From the NCBI GenBank assembly GCA_026710825.1, contig JAPOQH010000036.1:1-40730 (forward strand): 40,730 bases of DNA, in the 5' to 3' direction. The stretch is from Chloroflexota bacterium. GTDB taxonomy: Bacteria; Chloroflexota; Dehalococcoidia; Lucifugimonadales; UBA3495. Under the pieces are notes generated by a model. That model was not told where the DNA came from. It worked only from the letters and a program-made list of their open reading frames with translations, and made no database searches. Shown in pieces: positions 1 through 8,274 of this stretch (within the stretch, counting starts at the first letter, position 1; the number at the start of each line of letters is the position of its first letter). The translations under genes and the position numbers were made by a program.

Positions 1-455
1 GGAATCCCTGGCCCTGGCCTCTCCCGGAAAAGATGGGAGAGGTGGATGCGCTGACCTCCCAGCGTGTGGGGAGGCGCTGGCCCCGTTGCGACCACACCGG
101 CTAGAGCGACCGGTCGCTGGTCCTGGCGGAGACGGGTATGCGATTTGGAGTCTGACGGGGTTGGCCGTGTAAGACCGGCATCACCTCTGGCAAGGCGGTG
201 CTGGATGTTATGTTCCAACTCGAGTGAGACCATTATGGGCTCATGCGTTCGCTTTGTCAAGGTGTCAAATTGGGCCGCACGCTCGGGATCACCCAATGAT
301 TTCCGCCGTACGAAACGTGGCCGCATTGGACATAGGCGGCCGCGCCCGGGCGGGCTCATCCCGTCGAGGAGTTCAGCATTAGAGCACCAGGTCGCGCCCA
401 CGAGACTCAGCAGAGTTTGGAACCAGCGAACGGCGTTCGCGGCACCGCGTTTTTC
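1..455. other. Non-coding stretch with hairpins at left edge
   Basis: I see no convincing gene here. The open frame at 64-459 is arginine-rich and matches no family I recognise. The left part is rich in inverted repeats. CCTCTCCC at 18-25 pairs with GGGAGAGG at 35-42. CCTCCC at 55-60 pairs with GGGAGG at 69-74. AGCGACCGGTCGCT at 105-118 is a perfect palindrome. These lie just before a dispersed repeat copy at 135-168. They could be the end of a mobile element or of an RNA gene cut by the window edge. The rest, to 455, shows nothing I can name. Confidence 0.4.
135..168 (+). repeat. Dispersed repeat copy A (inverted partner at 40530-40561)
   Basis: This copy begins GGTATGCGATTT and ends CTGACGGGGTTGGCCGT. 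The reverse complement of 40530-40561 has the same 12-base and 17-base blocks, separated by 3 bases instead of 5. Weaker similarity appears to continue outward on both sides, for example a GGCGCTGG block and a CCACAC block upstream. Two exact blocks in the same order and nearly the same spacing are very unlikely by chance. The element's nature is unknown; an insertion-sequence end or decayed repeat is my inference. Confidence 0.6.
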
Positions 456-485
456 TTGACGTTTCCGACGGCAATCGGGTACAGT
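456..485 (+). promoter_or_regulatory. Predicted sigma-70 promoter of the diiron pair
   Basis: A -35 TTGACG (456-461) and a -10 TACAGT (480-485) are separated by 18 bases. Transcription would start near 492, about 35 bases before the ATG at 527. No competing promoter of this quality is visible nearby. Confidence 0.55.
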
Positions 486-526
486 GCGAACACTATCGCG
501 ATTGTCCGGGATTGGGAGGATTAGAT

Positions 527-1624
527 ATGACGATATTGCAGGATCGCCCCAGCGCCGAAATGGAAGAGGCGGTTCAGAACGGTTTCGACCTTTCATGGCT
601 GCAACAGTTGAAGCAGCAGATTCCGGGCGCCGCGGAGGAGTTGGCCAACGATCCGACCCTCGCGGAGCACACGCCTGAGCTGCTGGACGAATCTCCCAAC
701 CAGACCCAGCGCACCCGGGGAGCCATTCCCCGCAGCGGAGTCCCGCAGTACTCGGCCTACACCTTCCGCGACAAGAAGGAAGTGTGGGGATACAACCTGA
801 CCAAGTTGTACCAGGAAGCGGTCTCGCGCCAGTGGTCCTCGGCGACCGACATCCCGTGGGAAACCCTGCGGCCGCTGCCCGATGACATCGAGGCGGCGCA
901 GTGCCAGTTGGCAACCTTCTTCGCCCAGGTGGAATTCGTGGCGGCGGACGTGCCGGGCCGGTTCATCGCCCAGATGTCGCCGGACTACCACGAAGTCCGC
1001 ATGTTCCTCCTGACCCAGGTCATGGACGAATCCAGGCACATGGAAGTGTTCCGCAAGAGGGCGCTGGCCAACGGCGGCGGCCTGATGCGGATGATCGACT
1101 CGGTGAGCGACGTCACCGGCGGAAGCACGGACAACGCCCGTGAGTTCACCGAGATGTCCAGCCGCCTGCACATCGTGGGCGAGGGCAACGTGCTGACCCT
1201 GTTCCGGTTGGGCGAGCTGATGGCGTATAACGACGCCGAAAAGGCCATCTACCGGCGGGCCGCGCAGGACGAGGCGCGCCACGTCGCCTTTGGCGTCCTC
1301 CACGCGCGTTATATGAACGAATGCACCCCCGAGCGGCGCGAAGAGATTCACGCCTATCTGGACGAGGCGGAAGACCGGCAGGCCACCGGCAACGGCGGCG
1401 AGAATCCGGCCGCCCGCAGCGCAAACCTGACCGCCGACTCCTTGGCGATCCTCCTGGGCGGCGGCTCCGACAAGGCCGACGAAGGCAAGAAGATCCTGGC
1501 CGCCATCCGGCAACGCCAGGTCAAGGAGTACTTCCAGCGGTTGAAGTCCTGTGGCTTTGACGACCGCATCGAGAACGGACGGGTCAACCCGGCCCTGCTC
1601 GAGGCCTACAAGGCGGCCGCCTAG
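527..1624 (+). CDS. Ferritin-like diiron oxygenase-type protein, catalytic paralogue
   Basis: A 365-residue soluble protein of the ferritin-like/R2-like four-helix superfamily. Two ExxH motifs are visible: E168-S-R-H171 and E249-A-R-H252. Plausible helix-1 and helix-3 carboxylates are E136 and E219. Together these give the four-Glu, two-His set of a non-heme diiron site. Diiron proteins of this kind activate O2 for hydroxylation, N-oxygenation, desaturation or radical generation; the substrate cannot be read from sequence. I chose ATG 527 over the upstream TTG (512) because GGGAGGA at 514-520 is a well-spaced ribosome-binding site for it. The next gene is a homologue 80 bases downstream, probably in one operon ended by the terminator at 2948. 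A role as an oxygenase or oxidase is likely; the exact family is uncertain. Confidence 0.75.
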   Translation: MTILQDRPSAEMEEAVQNGFDLSWLQQLKQQIPGAAEELANDPTLAEHTPELLDESPNQTQRTRGAIPRSGVPQYSAYTFRDKKEVWGYNLTKLYQEAVSRQWSSATDIPWETLRPLPDDIEAAQCQLATFFAQVEFVAADVPGRFIAQMSPDYHEVRMFLLTQVMDESRHMEVFRKRALANGGGLMRMIDSVSDVTGGSTDNAREFTEMSSRLHIVGEGNVLTLFRLGELMAYNDAEKAIYRRAAQDEARHVAFGVLHARYMNECTPERREEIHAYLDEAEDRQATGNGGENPAARSANLTADSLAILLGGGSDKADEGKKILAAIRQRQVKEYFQRLKSCGFDDRIENGRVNPALLEAYKAAA

Positions 1625-1704
1625 CCAGAACATCTGCGGGATCAGCAATATCGATGGCCCGTCGTGTCACAGCCGGCGGGCCATTTTGCATACGGTGAGA
1701 CACC

Positions 1705-2913
1705 ATGACCACAAACAATGACGGCCAGAATCCCGAACCGACCAACCAGCCGGGGCCGGTGGACGACAGCGACCCCACCGGGCGTTATCGGTCATCGGCG
1801 GCGGAGCAGGTGCAGCAGAACGTGGCAGATGACGGTGAGGCCGAAGCGCCGGTCGAACCCGCCGCTGACGACCAGCCGGAAGCGGAGGTCGTCCAGTCGC
1901 CCGTCGAGAGGTTCCCGTGGATGAAAGATACGCGCGAATGGGGCGTTCGGGCTCCCCTGACTCCCCACGGGTTGACCATCGAATCCATCGCCACCGGCGT
2001 TTACGGCGAGATTCCCGACGAAAGCAGGGAGATGACCCGGATGCCGCGGGGATCCTACGCAACGCCCGGGATGCCGCGACTGGACAACTATTCGGTGAAC
2101 CGCAAGGACGAACTCTGGTCGGACAACGCGGCGACCCTGTATGAAGAGGCGATCCAACGGCGGTGGAACGCCATGCAGGATATCGCCTGGGACGACCTGC
2201 CCTCTTTGCCGGAGGAGATGGAACTGGCCTGGTGCCAGTTGTGTACCGAGTTGGGCCAGCACGCCACCGTTGAGATCGACACCATCGGCCAGTGGCTGCA
2301 CCGGATGAACTACGCCTACATCGAGCCGAAGATGTTCCTGGCGACCCAGGAATTCGATTCGGCGCGCCATTTCGAGGCGATGCGGCACCGGGCGCTGTGC
2401 AACGGAGGCGCGCTGGGTCTCGAATCGCCGGGGATGATGAGCCGCCGAATGATGGAGACCCGCGCCGGTTGGCCGGAAGTATCCGTCTCCCTGTATATCG
2501 CTCGCGGCACGTTGACCATGTTGCTCTACCGGTTCGGGACGCACTTTGCGACCAACCCGGTGGACCGGCGAATTTTCGGGCTGTGCCTCCAGGACAAGGC
2601 ACGCCACATGGCCTATGGGCTCGCCATGCTGAAACTCACCATCGCGGTGAAAGGCGTGGATTTCGGCGTGTCGCTCAGGAGAATCCTAGGTTCGATAGAG
2701 AAGGACATGGCCAGTGAAATGAAGGACCCGGTCCTCTGGGAAGCGATGGCGATTATCAGCGGCGGGTCGGTGAGCGGCATGGCTGAAGGCAAGGCCGCGG
2801 TGGACCGGTTGCGGTCGGACTACGTTCGCCAGTACCTGGCGCGGTTGCAATACACCGGCATCGACAAGCAGGAAAGCGCGCTGCACCCGGAACTGACGGC
2901 TGTGTTGCGGTAG
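1705..2913 (+). CDS. Ferritin-like paralogue lacking the diiron carboxylates
   Basis: A 402-residue homologue of the preceding gene. A Pro/Glu/Asp-rich, probably disordered N-terminus covers about residues 1-70. The core aligns with the upstream protein almost without gaps around the metal site, but every predicted iron carboxylate is replaced: E136 becomes A187, E168 becomes S219, E219 becomes G268 and E249 becomes K298. Both histidines (H222 and H301, each in an A-R-H context) remain. It therefore probably cannot form a normal diiron centre. Known analogues of a catalytic/non-catalytic pair are the alpha and beta subunits of bacterial multicomponent monooxygenases. By analogy I infer a structural or regulatory partner of the 527-1624 product. 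GGTGAG at 1694-1699 precedes ATG 1705. The reading frame is intact, with no sign of decay. Confidence 0.75.
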   Translation: MTTNNDGQNPEPTNQPGPVDDSDPTGRYRSSAAEQVQQNVADDGEAEAPVEPAADDQPEAEVVQSPVERFPWMKDTREWGVRAPLTPHGLTIESIATGVYGEIPDESREMTRMPRGSYATPGMPRLDNYSVNRKDELWSDNAATLYEEAIQRRWNAMQDIAWDDLPSLPEEMELAWCQLCTELGQHATVEIDTIGQWLHRMNYAYIEPKMFLATQEFDSARHFEAMRHRALCNGGALGLESPGMMSRRMMETRAGWPEVSVSLYIARGTLTMLLYRFGTHFATNPVDRRIFGLCLQDKARHMAYGLAMLKLTIAVKGVDFGVSLRRILGSIEKDMASEMKDPVLWEAMAIISGGSVSGMAEGKAAVDRLRSDYVRQYLARLQYTGIDKQESALHPELTAVLR

Positions 2914-2947
2914 CGCGTATTATCAAGATCGAACCAAAATTGCGTTT

Positions 2948-2976
2948 GGGCGGGAGGACATCCCGCCCTTGTTTTT
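2948..2976 (+). terminator. Rho-independent terminator after the diiron pair
   Basis: GGGCGGGA (2948-2955) pairs with TCCCGCCC (2961-2968) across a 5-base loop, followed by TTGTTTTT. It lies 35 bases after the stop at 2913 and ends the two-gene transcript. Confidence 0.85.
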
Positions 2977-3006
2977 GGTGACAGTGGCGTAAAATATGCA
3001 GCCGCC

Positions 3007-3702
3007 ATGTTGATCTCATCCGCGAACCTGCTGCCCGACGACATCGCCGCTTTCCTGCGGCTGGCGGTGCTGTGCATCATTTCGGCGGCGGCGGCCATGT
3101 GGGTGAGCGGCTGGTTCCAGGCCGTGGTAGCGACGGTGTTCGGAGATCCGGCGCCCAGGGCGCAGGGCCGACTGACCGGCAACCCACTGCGTAACATCGA
3201 CCCAGTGGGCCTGGCGGTGGGAGCAGTGTCAGGCCTGGGTTGGGGCAGGCAGCTGCCGGGCGAACCGGGACGCCAGGGCCGCTGGCCATCGGTGGCGATC
3301 GCGGCGGCCGGACCGCTGGGGAACCTGACCGTGGGGTTTCTGCTGGCGGCGCCGGTGAAAGCGGGTTGGCTGTCATGGTCATTTCCATCGCCGGACAGCC
3401 TGACCCTGGTGATGACGGGCGGATTGCGGTCGGGTATCTCCGATGTCGTCGGCCTGCTGATCATCTACAACCTGCTGCACGCAGTCTTCCAACTGCTCCC
3501 GCTTTCACCGCTGGCCGGCTATCGGGTGCTGGCCGTTTTCCTGCCGGAGGGCGGATCGGAAACCTACCGCAGGTTCCAGCGGTTCGCGCCGATTTTGTTG
3601 GTGGCGCTGATCGCCGCCGATTACGTGCTGCGGCCCGGATTGCTGTGGGCGACGGTGTTGCCCGCGGCACAGTGGCTGGCGGGGCTTTCGACCGGATTCT
3701 AG
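3007..3702 (+). CDS. M50 (site-2 protease)-like membrane protein without zinc ligands
   Basis: A 231-residue integral membrane protein with about five hydrophobic segments. It resembles the M50/S2P-like family. The conserved block after the first zinc motif, GDPxxxxQGRLTxNPxxxIDPVG, is present at 46-68, and the late NLL...LLPLSPL block lies around 155-169. The catalytic residues are missing. The position of HExxH holds S34-G-W-F-Q38, and the Asp of the usual PLDG motif is A170. Family members normally cleave membrane-embedded substrates with zinc; this one is predicted to be inactive and may bind or chaperone a membrane partner. TAAAAT at 2990-2995 could be a -10, which would put transcription only a few bases before the ATG. 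No clear ribosome-binding site is seen. The gene ends 5 bases from a convergent gene. Confidence 0.65.
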   Translation: MLISSANLLPDDIAAFLRLAVLCIISAAAAMWVSGWFQAVVATVFGDPAPRAQGRLTGNPLRNIDPVGLAVGAVSGLGWGRQLPGEPGRQGRWPSVAIAAAGPLGNLTVGFLLAAPVKAGWLSWSFPSPDSLTLVMTGGLRSGISDVVGLLIIYNLLHAVFQLLPLSPLAGYRVLAVFLPEGGSETYRRFQRFAPILLVALIAADYVLRPGLLWATVLPAAQWLAGLSTGF

Positions 3703-3707
3703 CCGGG

Positions 3708-4541
3708 TCAGGAGGTGGGGCCGAACCGCTCGGTTTTGATGGCCGGTTCGGGGATGCCCACCGCCAGCAGCGCGTCGGCGGCGTGTTCCACGAAACCGGT
3801 GGGTCCGCAGACGTAGCACAACGGGCTCTGTTCGGTCGGCTGATCGCCGGCCAACTTCGCCAGCGACGACAGGCATTCAACCAGCATGGCCGGATCGACG
3901 CGGCGTTGGTATCCCGACCATCCGTCAGGCTGTCGACGGGTCAGCGTGTATATCGCCCGTGACACAGGCGCGCGCTCGGGCAATGCATCGAGCCAATCCC
4001 GGTAGATCACGTCCTCCAGCGTACGGGCGGAGTACAGAAGCAGCGTCGGGAGCGACGGAGCGACTGCCTCACGGTGGGCCAGGATCGACCGCAAGGGAAC
4101 AATGCCCGACCCGCCGGCGATCAAAAGCAACGGGCCACCCATTGCGGGCGTCCAGGTGAACGGTCCGCCGATTGGACCTCTCACCTCCAGTTCGTCCCCG
4201 GGCTGCACCACCTCATGGAAGTACGGAGACACCTCGCCATCGGGGATCAGTTCGACGGTGAGATCAATTATGCCCGCTGGATGCGATGGAGCGGATGCGA
4301 TGGAGTACGAACGCTGGGCCTGGTAGCCATCGGGTGCCGTGAGCCGCACGTCGTAGTGTTGGCCGGCCAGGAAAGGGCGTGGCTCCGCGAGCCGAAGCGT
4401 GAACGTTCGGGCACGGTACGTCTCGACGGTGACCCGCTCAACCACAGCGGTCTGCCAGGCCGACGGAGATGCAGGGGCAGGGGACGGTTGCGAAGGGGCG
4501 GGATTTGGCCCCGCCCCGTGCTGATTGAAATCCGTGGACAT
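3708..4541 (-). CDS. Ferredoxin-NADP reductase-like FAD/NAD(P)H oxidoreductase
   Basis: A 277-residue flavin reductase of the ferredoxin-NADP+ reductase superfamily. After a Pro/Ala-rich leader of about 28 residues come the FAD domain with RSYS at 77-80, the NAD(P) domain with GGSGIVPL at 143-150 and CGPTGF at 245-250, and a C-terminal ERFG. There is no fused 2Fe-2S ferredoxin domain, so electrons must go to a separate acceptor. Its ATG follows the TGA of the upstream sulfite-oxidase-like gene with no gap, so the two are almost certainly cotranscribed and translationally coupled. The likely role is to exchange electrons between NAD(P)H and the partner molybdoenzyme. It could also serve the P450-ferredoxin system elsewhere in the window, but that is only a possibility. 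Confidence 0.8.
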   Translation of the reverse strand: MSTDFNQHGAGPNPAPSQPSPAPASPSAWQTAVVERVTVETYRARTFTLRLAEPRPFLAGQHYDVRLTAPDGYQAQRSYSIASAPSHPAGIIDLTVELIPDGEVSPYFHEVVQPGDELEVRGPIGGPFTWTPAMGGPLLLIAGGSGIVPLRSILAHREAVAPSLPTLLLYSARTLEDVIYRDWLDALPERAPVSRAIYTLTRRQPDGWSGYQRRVDPAMLVECLSSLAKLAGDQPTEQSPLCYVCGPTGFVEHAADALLAVGIPEPAIKTERFGPTS

Positions 4542-5147
4542 TCAGTCGCCCCAGTAACGCTGCTCTTTCCACGGGTCGCCGTACATGTGGTAGCCATATT
4601 GCTCCCAGAAGCCCGGCTGGTCCTGGGGCATGAACCGGATGCCACGCAGCCACTTGGCAGACTTCCAGAAGTACAGGTGCGGGACGACCAGGCGGGCGGG
4701 CCCCCCATGCTCCGGCGCGATGGGCTGGCCGTCGAATTCAAACGCCACCATGCCACGACCCTCGATCACGTCCCAGGTGGGCAGGTTGGTGGTGTATCCG
4801 CCGTATGAGAAGGCCATCAGGTACGCAGGCGGTTCGGTCACACCGGCGGCGATGAGCAGATCGTCGATGGTTACGCCCTTCCACGTGGTGTCCAGCTTGC
4901 TCCACTTGGTGACGCAGTGAATGTCCGTGAAAATTTCGGTCTCAGGCAGGCTGCGAAACTGCTCCCAGGTCCACTCGCCCAGTGGTTCGCCATCCGCCCC
5001 GACGAGGGTGAACGACCACTGATCCAGCGGGACGCGTTGGGTCGGGCCGGCCGTGAGGACGGGAAAGCCTCGTTCCAGGTATTGACCGGGTGGAATGGGA
5101 CGTGGCGGCGTCTCGCGGCGCCGGCCGAAAAATCCTCGGGTGACCAT
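4542..5147 (-). CDS. Sulfite oxidase-like molybdopterin oxidoreductase
   Basis: A 201-residue protein of the sulfite oxidase/MsrP (YedY) molybdopterin fold. The motif DIHCVTKWSK carries C78, the expected molybdenum-ligating cysteine. Other family blocks are the WKGV element near residue 90, an EHGGPARLVVPHLY stretch and a C-terminal WxxQYGYHMYGDPW segment. No twin-arginine signal is evident, so it is probably cytoplasmic, unlike periplasmic MsrP. Short proteins of this type next to a flavin reductase recur in actinobacteria and Chloroflexota. The physiological substrate is not known from sequence; reduction of an S- or N-oxide is as plausible as sulfite oxidation. It is the first gene of a two-gene operon with the reductase at 3708-4541. 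Confidence 0.85.
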   Translation of the reverse strand: MVTRGFFGRRRETPPRPIPPGQYLERGFPVLTAGPTQRVPLDQWSFTLVGADGEPLGEWTWEQFRSLPETEIFTDIHCVTKWSKLDTTWKGVTIDDLLIAAGVTEPPAYLMAFSYGGYTTNLPTWDVIEGRGMVAFEFDGQPIAPEHGGPARLVVPHLYFWKSAKWLRGIRFMPQDQPGFWEQYGYHMYGDPWKEQRYWGD

Positions 5148-5340
5148 GCTTATTGAACTCCTGATTCCTGGGCCGTTACTGGCGACGATATGCGGGATTG
5201 ATGGGAACGGAACATGCCGGGGGGTGGGTATTCGTGCGCCTGGAACTTATCGAATTACCCCATGGGTGTCAAACCGCCGCGCATAGTCTGGGCGGGTGCG
5301 CGTCCATCCCGCTTGAACCTAAACCAGGCGAGATCTCGAC

Positions 5341-5535
5341 CTAGCGCCACAGGGGTCTTCGTATCATCCAGACCACGTTCAGCGCAGCGACGGCGAAGGC
5401 TGCCACCCACAGGAGCGTGCCCAGCGTGGGATTGAACGCCAGTCCGACGCCGAGACCGAAGTAGAAAATCACCACGGCGGCGAGGAAAACCAGGGCGTGG
5501 ATGCCGACTCCGATTGCTCTGCGGGCCGTGGCCAT
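5341..5535 (-). CDS. Small two-helix membrane protein, unrecognised
   Basis: A 64-residue protein with two hydrophobic segments, about residues 9-28 and 35-53, ending in a basic tail (RRPLWR). I chose ATG 5535 rather than the upstream extension to 5694 because AGGAGG at 5543-5548 is an excellent, well-spaced ribosome-binding site and the extension is compositionally unlike a protein start. It is transcribed away from the MFS gene. The 193 bases between this gene and the sulfite-oxidase-like gene hold nothing I recognise. The function is unknown. Confidence 0.6.
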   Translation of the reverse strand: MATARRAIGVGIHALVFLAAVVIFYFGLGVGLAFNPTLGTLLWVAAFAVAALNVVWMIRRPLWR

Positions 5536-5750
5536 GGCTTGCCTCCTCGAGTTGTGTGTGCGGGTGACGTCGACTCGCGTCCCTACACCCTTAATCATAC
5601 GCCCCAAAAGCGTCGTCAGACTCGCAGCCGACCCGTCGGAAACGACGGTTTTCCGGTTTCGCGGTCGACGGATTTGTGCCACATGGAGCGCCACTAGCCG
5701 GCGAGCCTGTGCTGGCGTGGCGAGCGACCGGGGGCCTTGTTTCCGTTCGC

Positions 5751-5779
5751 TTGCCGATACCGGGGCGCGTGGTTACAAT
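5751..5779 (+). promoter_or_regulatory. Predicted sigma-70 promoter of the MFS gene
   Basis: TTGCCG (5751-5756) and TACAAT (5774-5779) are 17 bases apart. Transcription would begin near 5786, giving a 5' leader of about 35 bases before GTG 5821. Confidence 0.65.
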
Positions 5780-5820
5780 CAGCGCACTGTGCTTTCCTGC
5801 CAACTCAAGGACATCAGCTA

Positions 5821-7065
5821 GTGCAAGCCGCCACGCCGGCTGCTCCCGAAGCCCCTGGATTGAAAAACAACCGGGCGTTTGTCCTGGGCAGCCTTTCGGT
5901 GGGGCACGGCCTGTCCCACATGTTCGACCAGGGCTTACCCCTGCTGATCACCGAGATCGCCAGGACAATGGGTCTCAGCACCTTCATGGTCGGGACGTTG
6001 TTTTCGGTGCGTCAGGCAGGGTCCAGCGCGATCAGCCTGGGCGGCGGGCCGCTAACCGACGCCCTTAAGTCGTACTGGGGGCTGATCCTCACGGCGTGCA
6101 TGCTGGGGCACTCGGTTACCTACGCGGCGATGGGCGGTTCGCCCAATTTCGTGGTGGTGGCTTTGACCGTGCTGTTCGTGTCGATGCCCGGTTCGCTGTG
6201 GCACCTGCCGTCAACGGCGGCCATCTCGCAACGGTTCCCGGACCGACGGGGCTTCGCGATATCCATGAGCGGGTTCGGGTCGAACCTGGGTAACGTCACG
6301 GGCCCGGTGGTGGCAGGAGCATTGCTCACAGCCGCGTTCATCACCTGGCGGCATGTGTTCTTCATCTACGCCGGTATGGCCATATTCATGGCGATGCTGG
6401 TCTGGTGGTCGTTGCGCGGTTTGGGACGCGGCGGGAGTACCACGGAGGGCGGGGATCTGGCGACGCGGTTCACGTACGCGGTCAGCCTGCTGAAGCATCG
6501 CGTGGTGATGGGCCTAATCCTGGCGGCTCTGCTCAGGGGCATCGGGTTGAACGCGCTGTTCAACTGGACGCCGTTCTACCTGCGGGAAACGCTGGGCATG
6601 AGCACACTTGAGGCCGGTTTCCACTATTCGCTGATGACCGGAATGGGAATCATATCCGCGCCCGTGCTGGGCTGGCTGTCGGACAAATTCGGCCGGAAGG
6701 CGGTGATGGCGCCCGGCTTCGCGGTGGCGGCGCTTCTGTCCATGGCGGTGGTAAGCGTGGGCGGAACTTGGTTGTTGATCCCGGTGATGGCGGGGTTGGG
6801 GCTGTTCAGTTTTGCGCTGCACCAGATAATCCAAGCCTCGGTGCTGGATTACGCAGGCCAGGGCCGGGAAGCGACGTCCATCGGATTGCTGTTCGGGATC
6901 AACGGCGTGATCGGAATCGGATCGCCGTTGCTGGCGTCGGCGCTGGTCCATTACGCCGGCTTCGGAGTGGTGTACTACTACGCTGGTATCCTGACGCTGA
7001 TCACCGCGGTGATAATCGCGTTCCTCCCCCTGCGGCGTCCGGAACAGGTACCCGCGCCGGCATAA
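5821..7065 (+). CDS. MFS transporter
   Basis: A 414-residue permease of the major facilitator superfamily with about twelve hydrophobic segments. The loop between the two halves is short. A clear MFS motif A, GWLSDKFGRKA, lies in the C-terminal half; a degenerate version, GGGPLTDALKS, occupies the equivalent N-terminal loop. I chose GTG 5821 because AAGGA at 5807-5811 precedes it and the predicted promoter at 5751-5779 lies inside the longer frame that starts at 5737. The substrate is not readable; such permeases export drugs or take up small organic acids and sugars. It is followed 213 bases later by an SDR gene on the same strand. A weak GCCGG/CCGGC hairpin overlaps the stop codon, but there is no U-tract. 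Confidence 0.85.
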   Translation: MQAATPAAPEAPGLKNNRAFVLGSLSVGHGLSHMFDQGLPLLITEIARTMGLSTFMVGTLFSVRQAGSSAISLGGGPLTDALKSYWGLILTACMLGHSVTYAAMGGSPNFVVVALTVLFVSMPGSLWHLPSTAAISQRFPDRRGFAISMSGFGSNLGNVTGPVVAGALLTAAFITWRHVFFIYAGMAIFMAMLVWWSLRGLGRGGSTTEGGDLATRFTYAVSLLKHRVVMGLILAALLRGIGLNALFNWTPFYLRETLGMSTLEAGFHYSLMTGMGIISAPVLGWLSDKFGRKAVMAPGFAVAALLSMAVVSVGGTWLLIPVMAGLGLFSFALHQIIQASVLDYAGQGREATSIGLLFGINGVIGIGSPLLASALVHYAGFGVVYYYAGILTLITAVIIAFLPLRRPEQVPAPA

Positions 7066-7278
7066 ACCGGCATAGACCGCCTGGACCAAGCTTGCAGTGA
7101 AATGTCAGCCGGCAATGTGTCAATGGGGCAGGCCGCTACATGACAGCGCCGGAGTCGGCCACGGTCAGGGACGTACCGGATACAGCGGCAATCTCGCCAA
7201 CCCTTCAATCCGAACGCCGATACGGCGAGAGTTGAACATAAGTAGGGTACGCAACGCGTCCGCTCACGAGGTTGTGCC

Positions 7279-8112
7279 ATGAAATTGGATGGTCAAATAG
7301 CAGTCATCACCGGCGCTGGTCGAGGAATTGGGCGAGCCATCGCGCTGGCCTACGCTCGGGAGGGAGCAAAGCTGGCGCTGGCGGCGCGCAATGAAACCGA
7401 GTTGCAGGAAACGGTCGCCGCGGCGTTGGGTCTGGGCGCCGAGTCCATCGCAGTCCCCACCGATGTCACCAGCCAGGACGCCACGGAGCAGTTGGCCCAG
7501 AAAGTAGTGGAACGATTCGGGCGTATCGACGTGCTGGTCAACAACGCCGGCAGCTCCGGTCCCATCGGCCCGTTGGAGGGGAACGACGTCGCGGATTGGG
7601 TCAACACCATCACTGTCAACCTCACCGGCACCTTTCTGGTATGCCGGGCGGTGATCCCGGTAATGCTGGAGCAATCAGCAGGCAGGATCATCAACCTGTC
7701 AGGGGCCGGGGCGACCAATGCGTGGAGCAATATGTCGGCCTACTGCTCGAGCAAAGCGGCCGTGGTCAGGCTCACCGAGGTGCTGGCGCAGGAACTGGAG
7801 GGAAAGGGAATCACGGTCAACGCTCTGGGCCCGGGCTCGGTCCACACCAGCATGTGGGACCGCATGACGGAGCAGGCCGCAGACGCGGGGGCGGATTTCA
7901 TCCACGAACTTGGGCTGAGGGTAACTTCGGGCGGCGGCGCGTCCATCGACGAGTGCGCCGAGTTGGCCGTGTGGCTGGCCTCGGGGGAAAGCGGAGCGCT
8001 CACGGGAAGGCTGATCTCCGCGGCGACCGATGATTTTCGCGCGATGCCGCCGAGGATCCCCGAGATCATGGCCGGAGACGCGTACACGCTGCGCCGAGCC
8101 AGCCTCGACTAG
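7279..8112 (+). CDS. Short-chain dehydrogenase/reductase (classical SDR)
   Basis: A 277-residue NAD(P)-dependent oxidoreductase. It shows the Rossmann glycine motif TGAGRGIG near residues 12-19, NNAG near residue 91, a catalytic Ser in INLSGAGA and the active-site YCSSK motif, with N in the VNLTGTF helix. These define a functional classical SDR that oxidises an alcohol or reduces a ketone. The best overall resemblance is to the 3-oxoacyl-ACP reductase/glucose dehydrogenase group, but substrate assignment is not possible. The C-terminus after residue 240 is somewhat longer than usual. GAGG at 7268-7271 precedes the ATG. It ends 190 bases before the convergent tRNA-Trp. Confidence 0.85.
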   Translation: MKLDGQIAVITGAGRGIGRAIALAYAREGAKLALAARNETELQETVAAALGLGAESIAVPTDVTSQDATEQLAQKVVERFGRIDVLVNNAGSSGPIGPLEGNDVADWVNTITVNLTGTFLVCRAVIPVMLEQSAGRIINLSGAGATNAWSNMSAYCSSKAAVVRLTEVLAQELEGKGITVNALGPGSVHTSMWDRMTEQAADAGADFIHELGLRVTSGGGASIDECAELAVWLASGESGALTGRLISAATDDFRAMPPRIPEIMAGDAYTLRRASLD

Positions 8113-8274
8113 CCACAATCACGGGGAATCCAAACGTCCGAGCAACGGCGTCTATATCAGGCTGCCAGGGCGGGACGCGTCCGGCCGTGCAACCACACCC
8201 CGCATGGTGGGCGCAGCCGGGTGATGATCCTGAAGGCCGCGAATGAAACGGGATGGATGAACCCATCCAAAAGC

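Noticed and set aside
64..459. 131-codon frame at the left edge
   Set aside because: No ribosome-binding site, Arg-rich shadow-like composition, and it covers repeats and the promoter of the next gene.
593..1648. Long open frame on the minus strand opposite the diiron gene (351 codons)
   Set aside because: It is the antisense shadow of a clear gene, with Ala/Gly/Val-rich composition and no motif. The same applies to the plus-strand frames opposite the P450s, such as 27577-28920 and 30467-32152.
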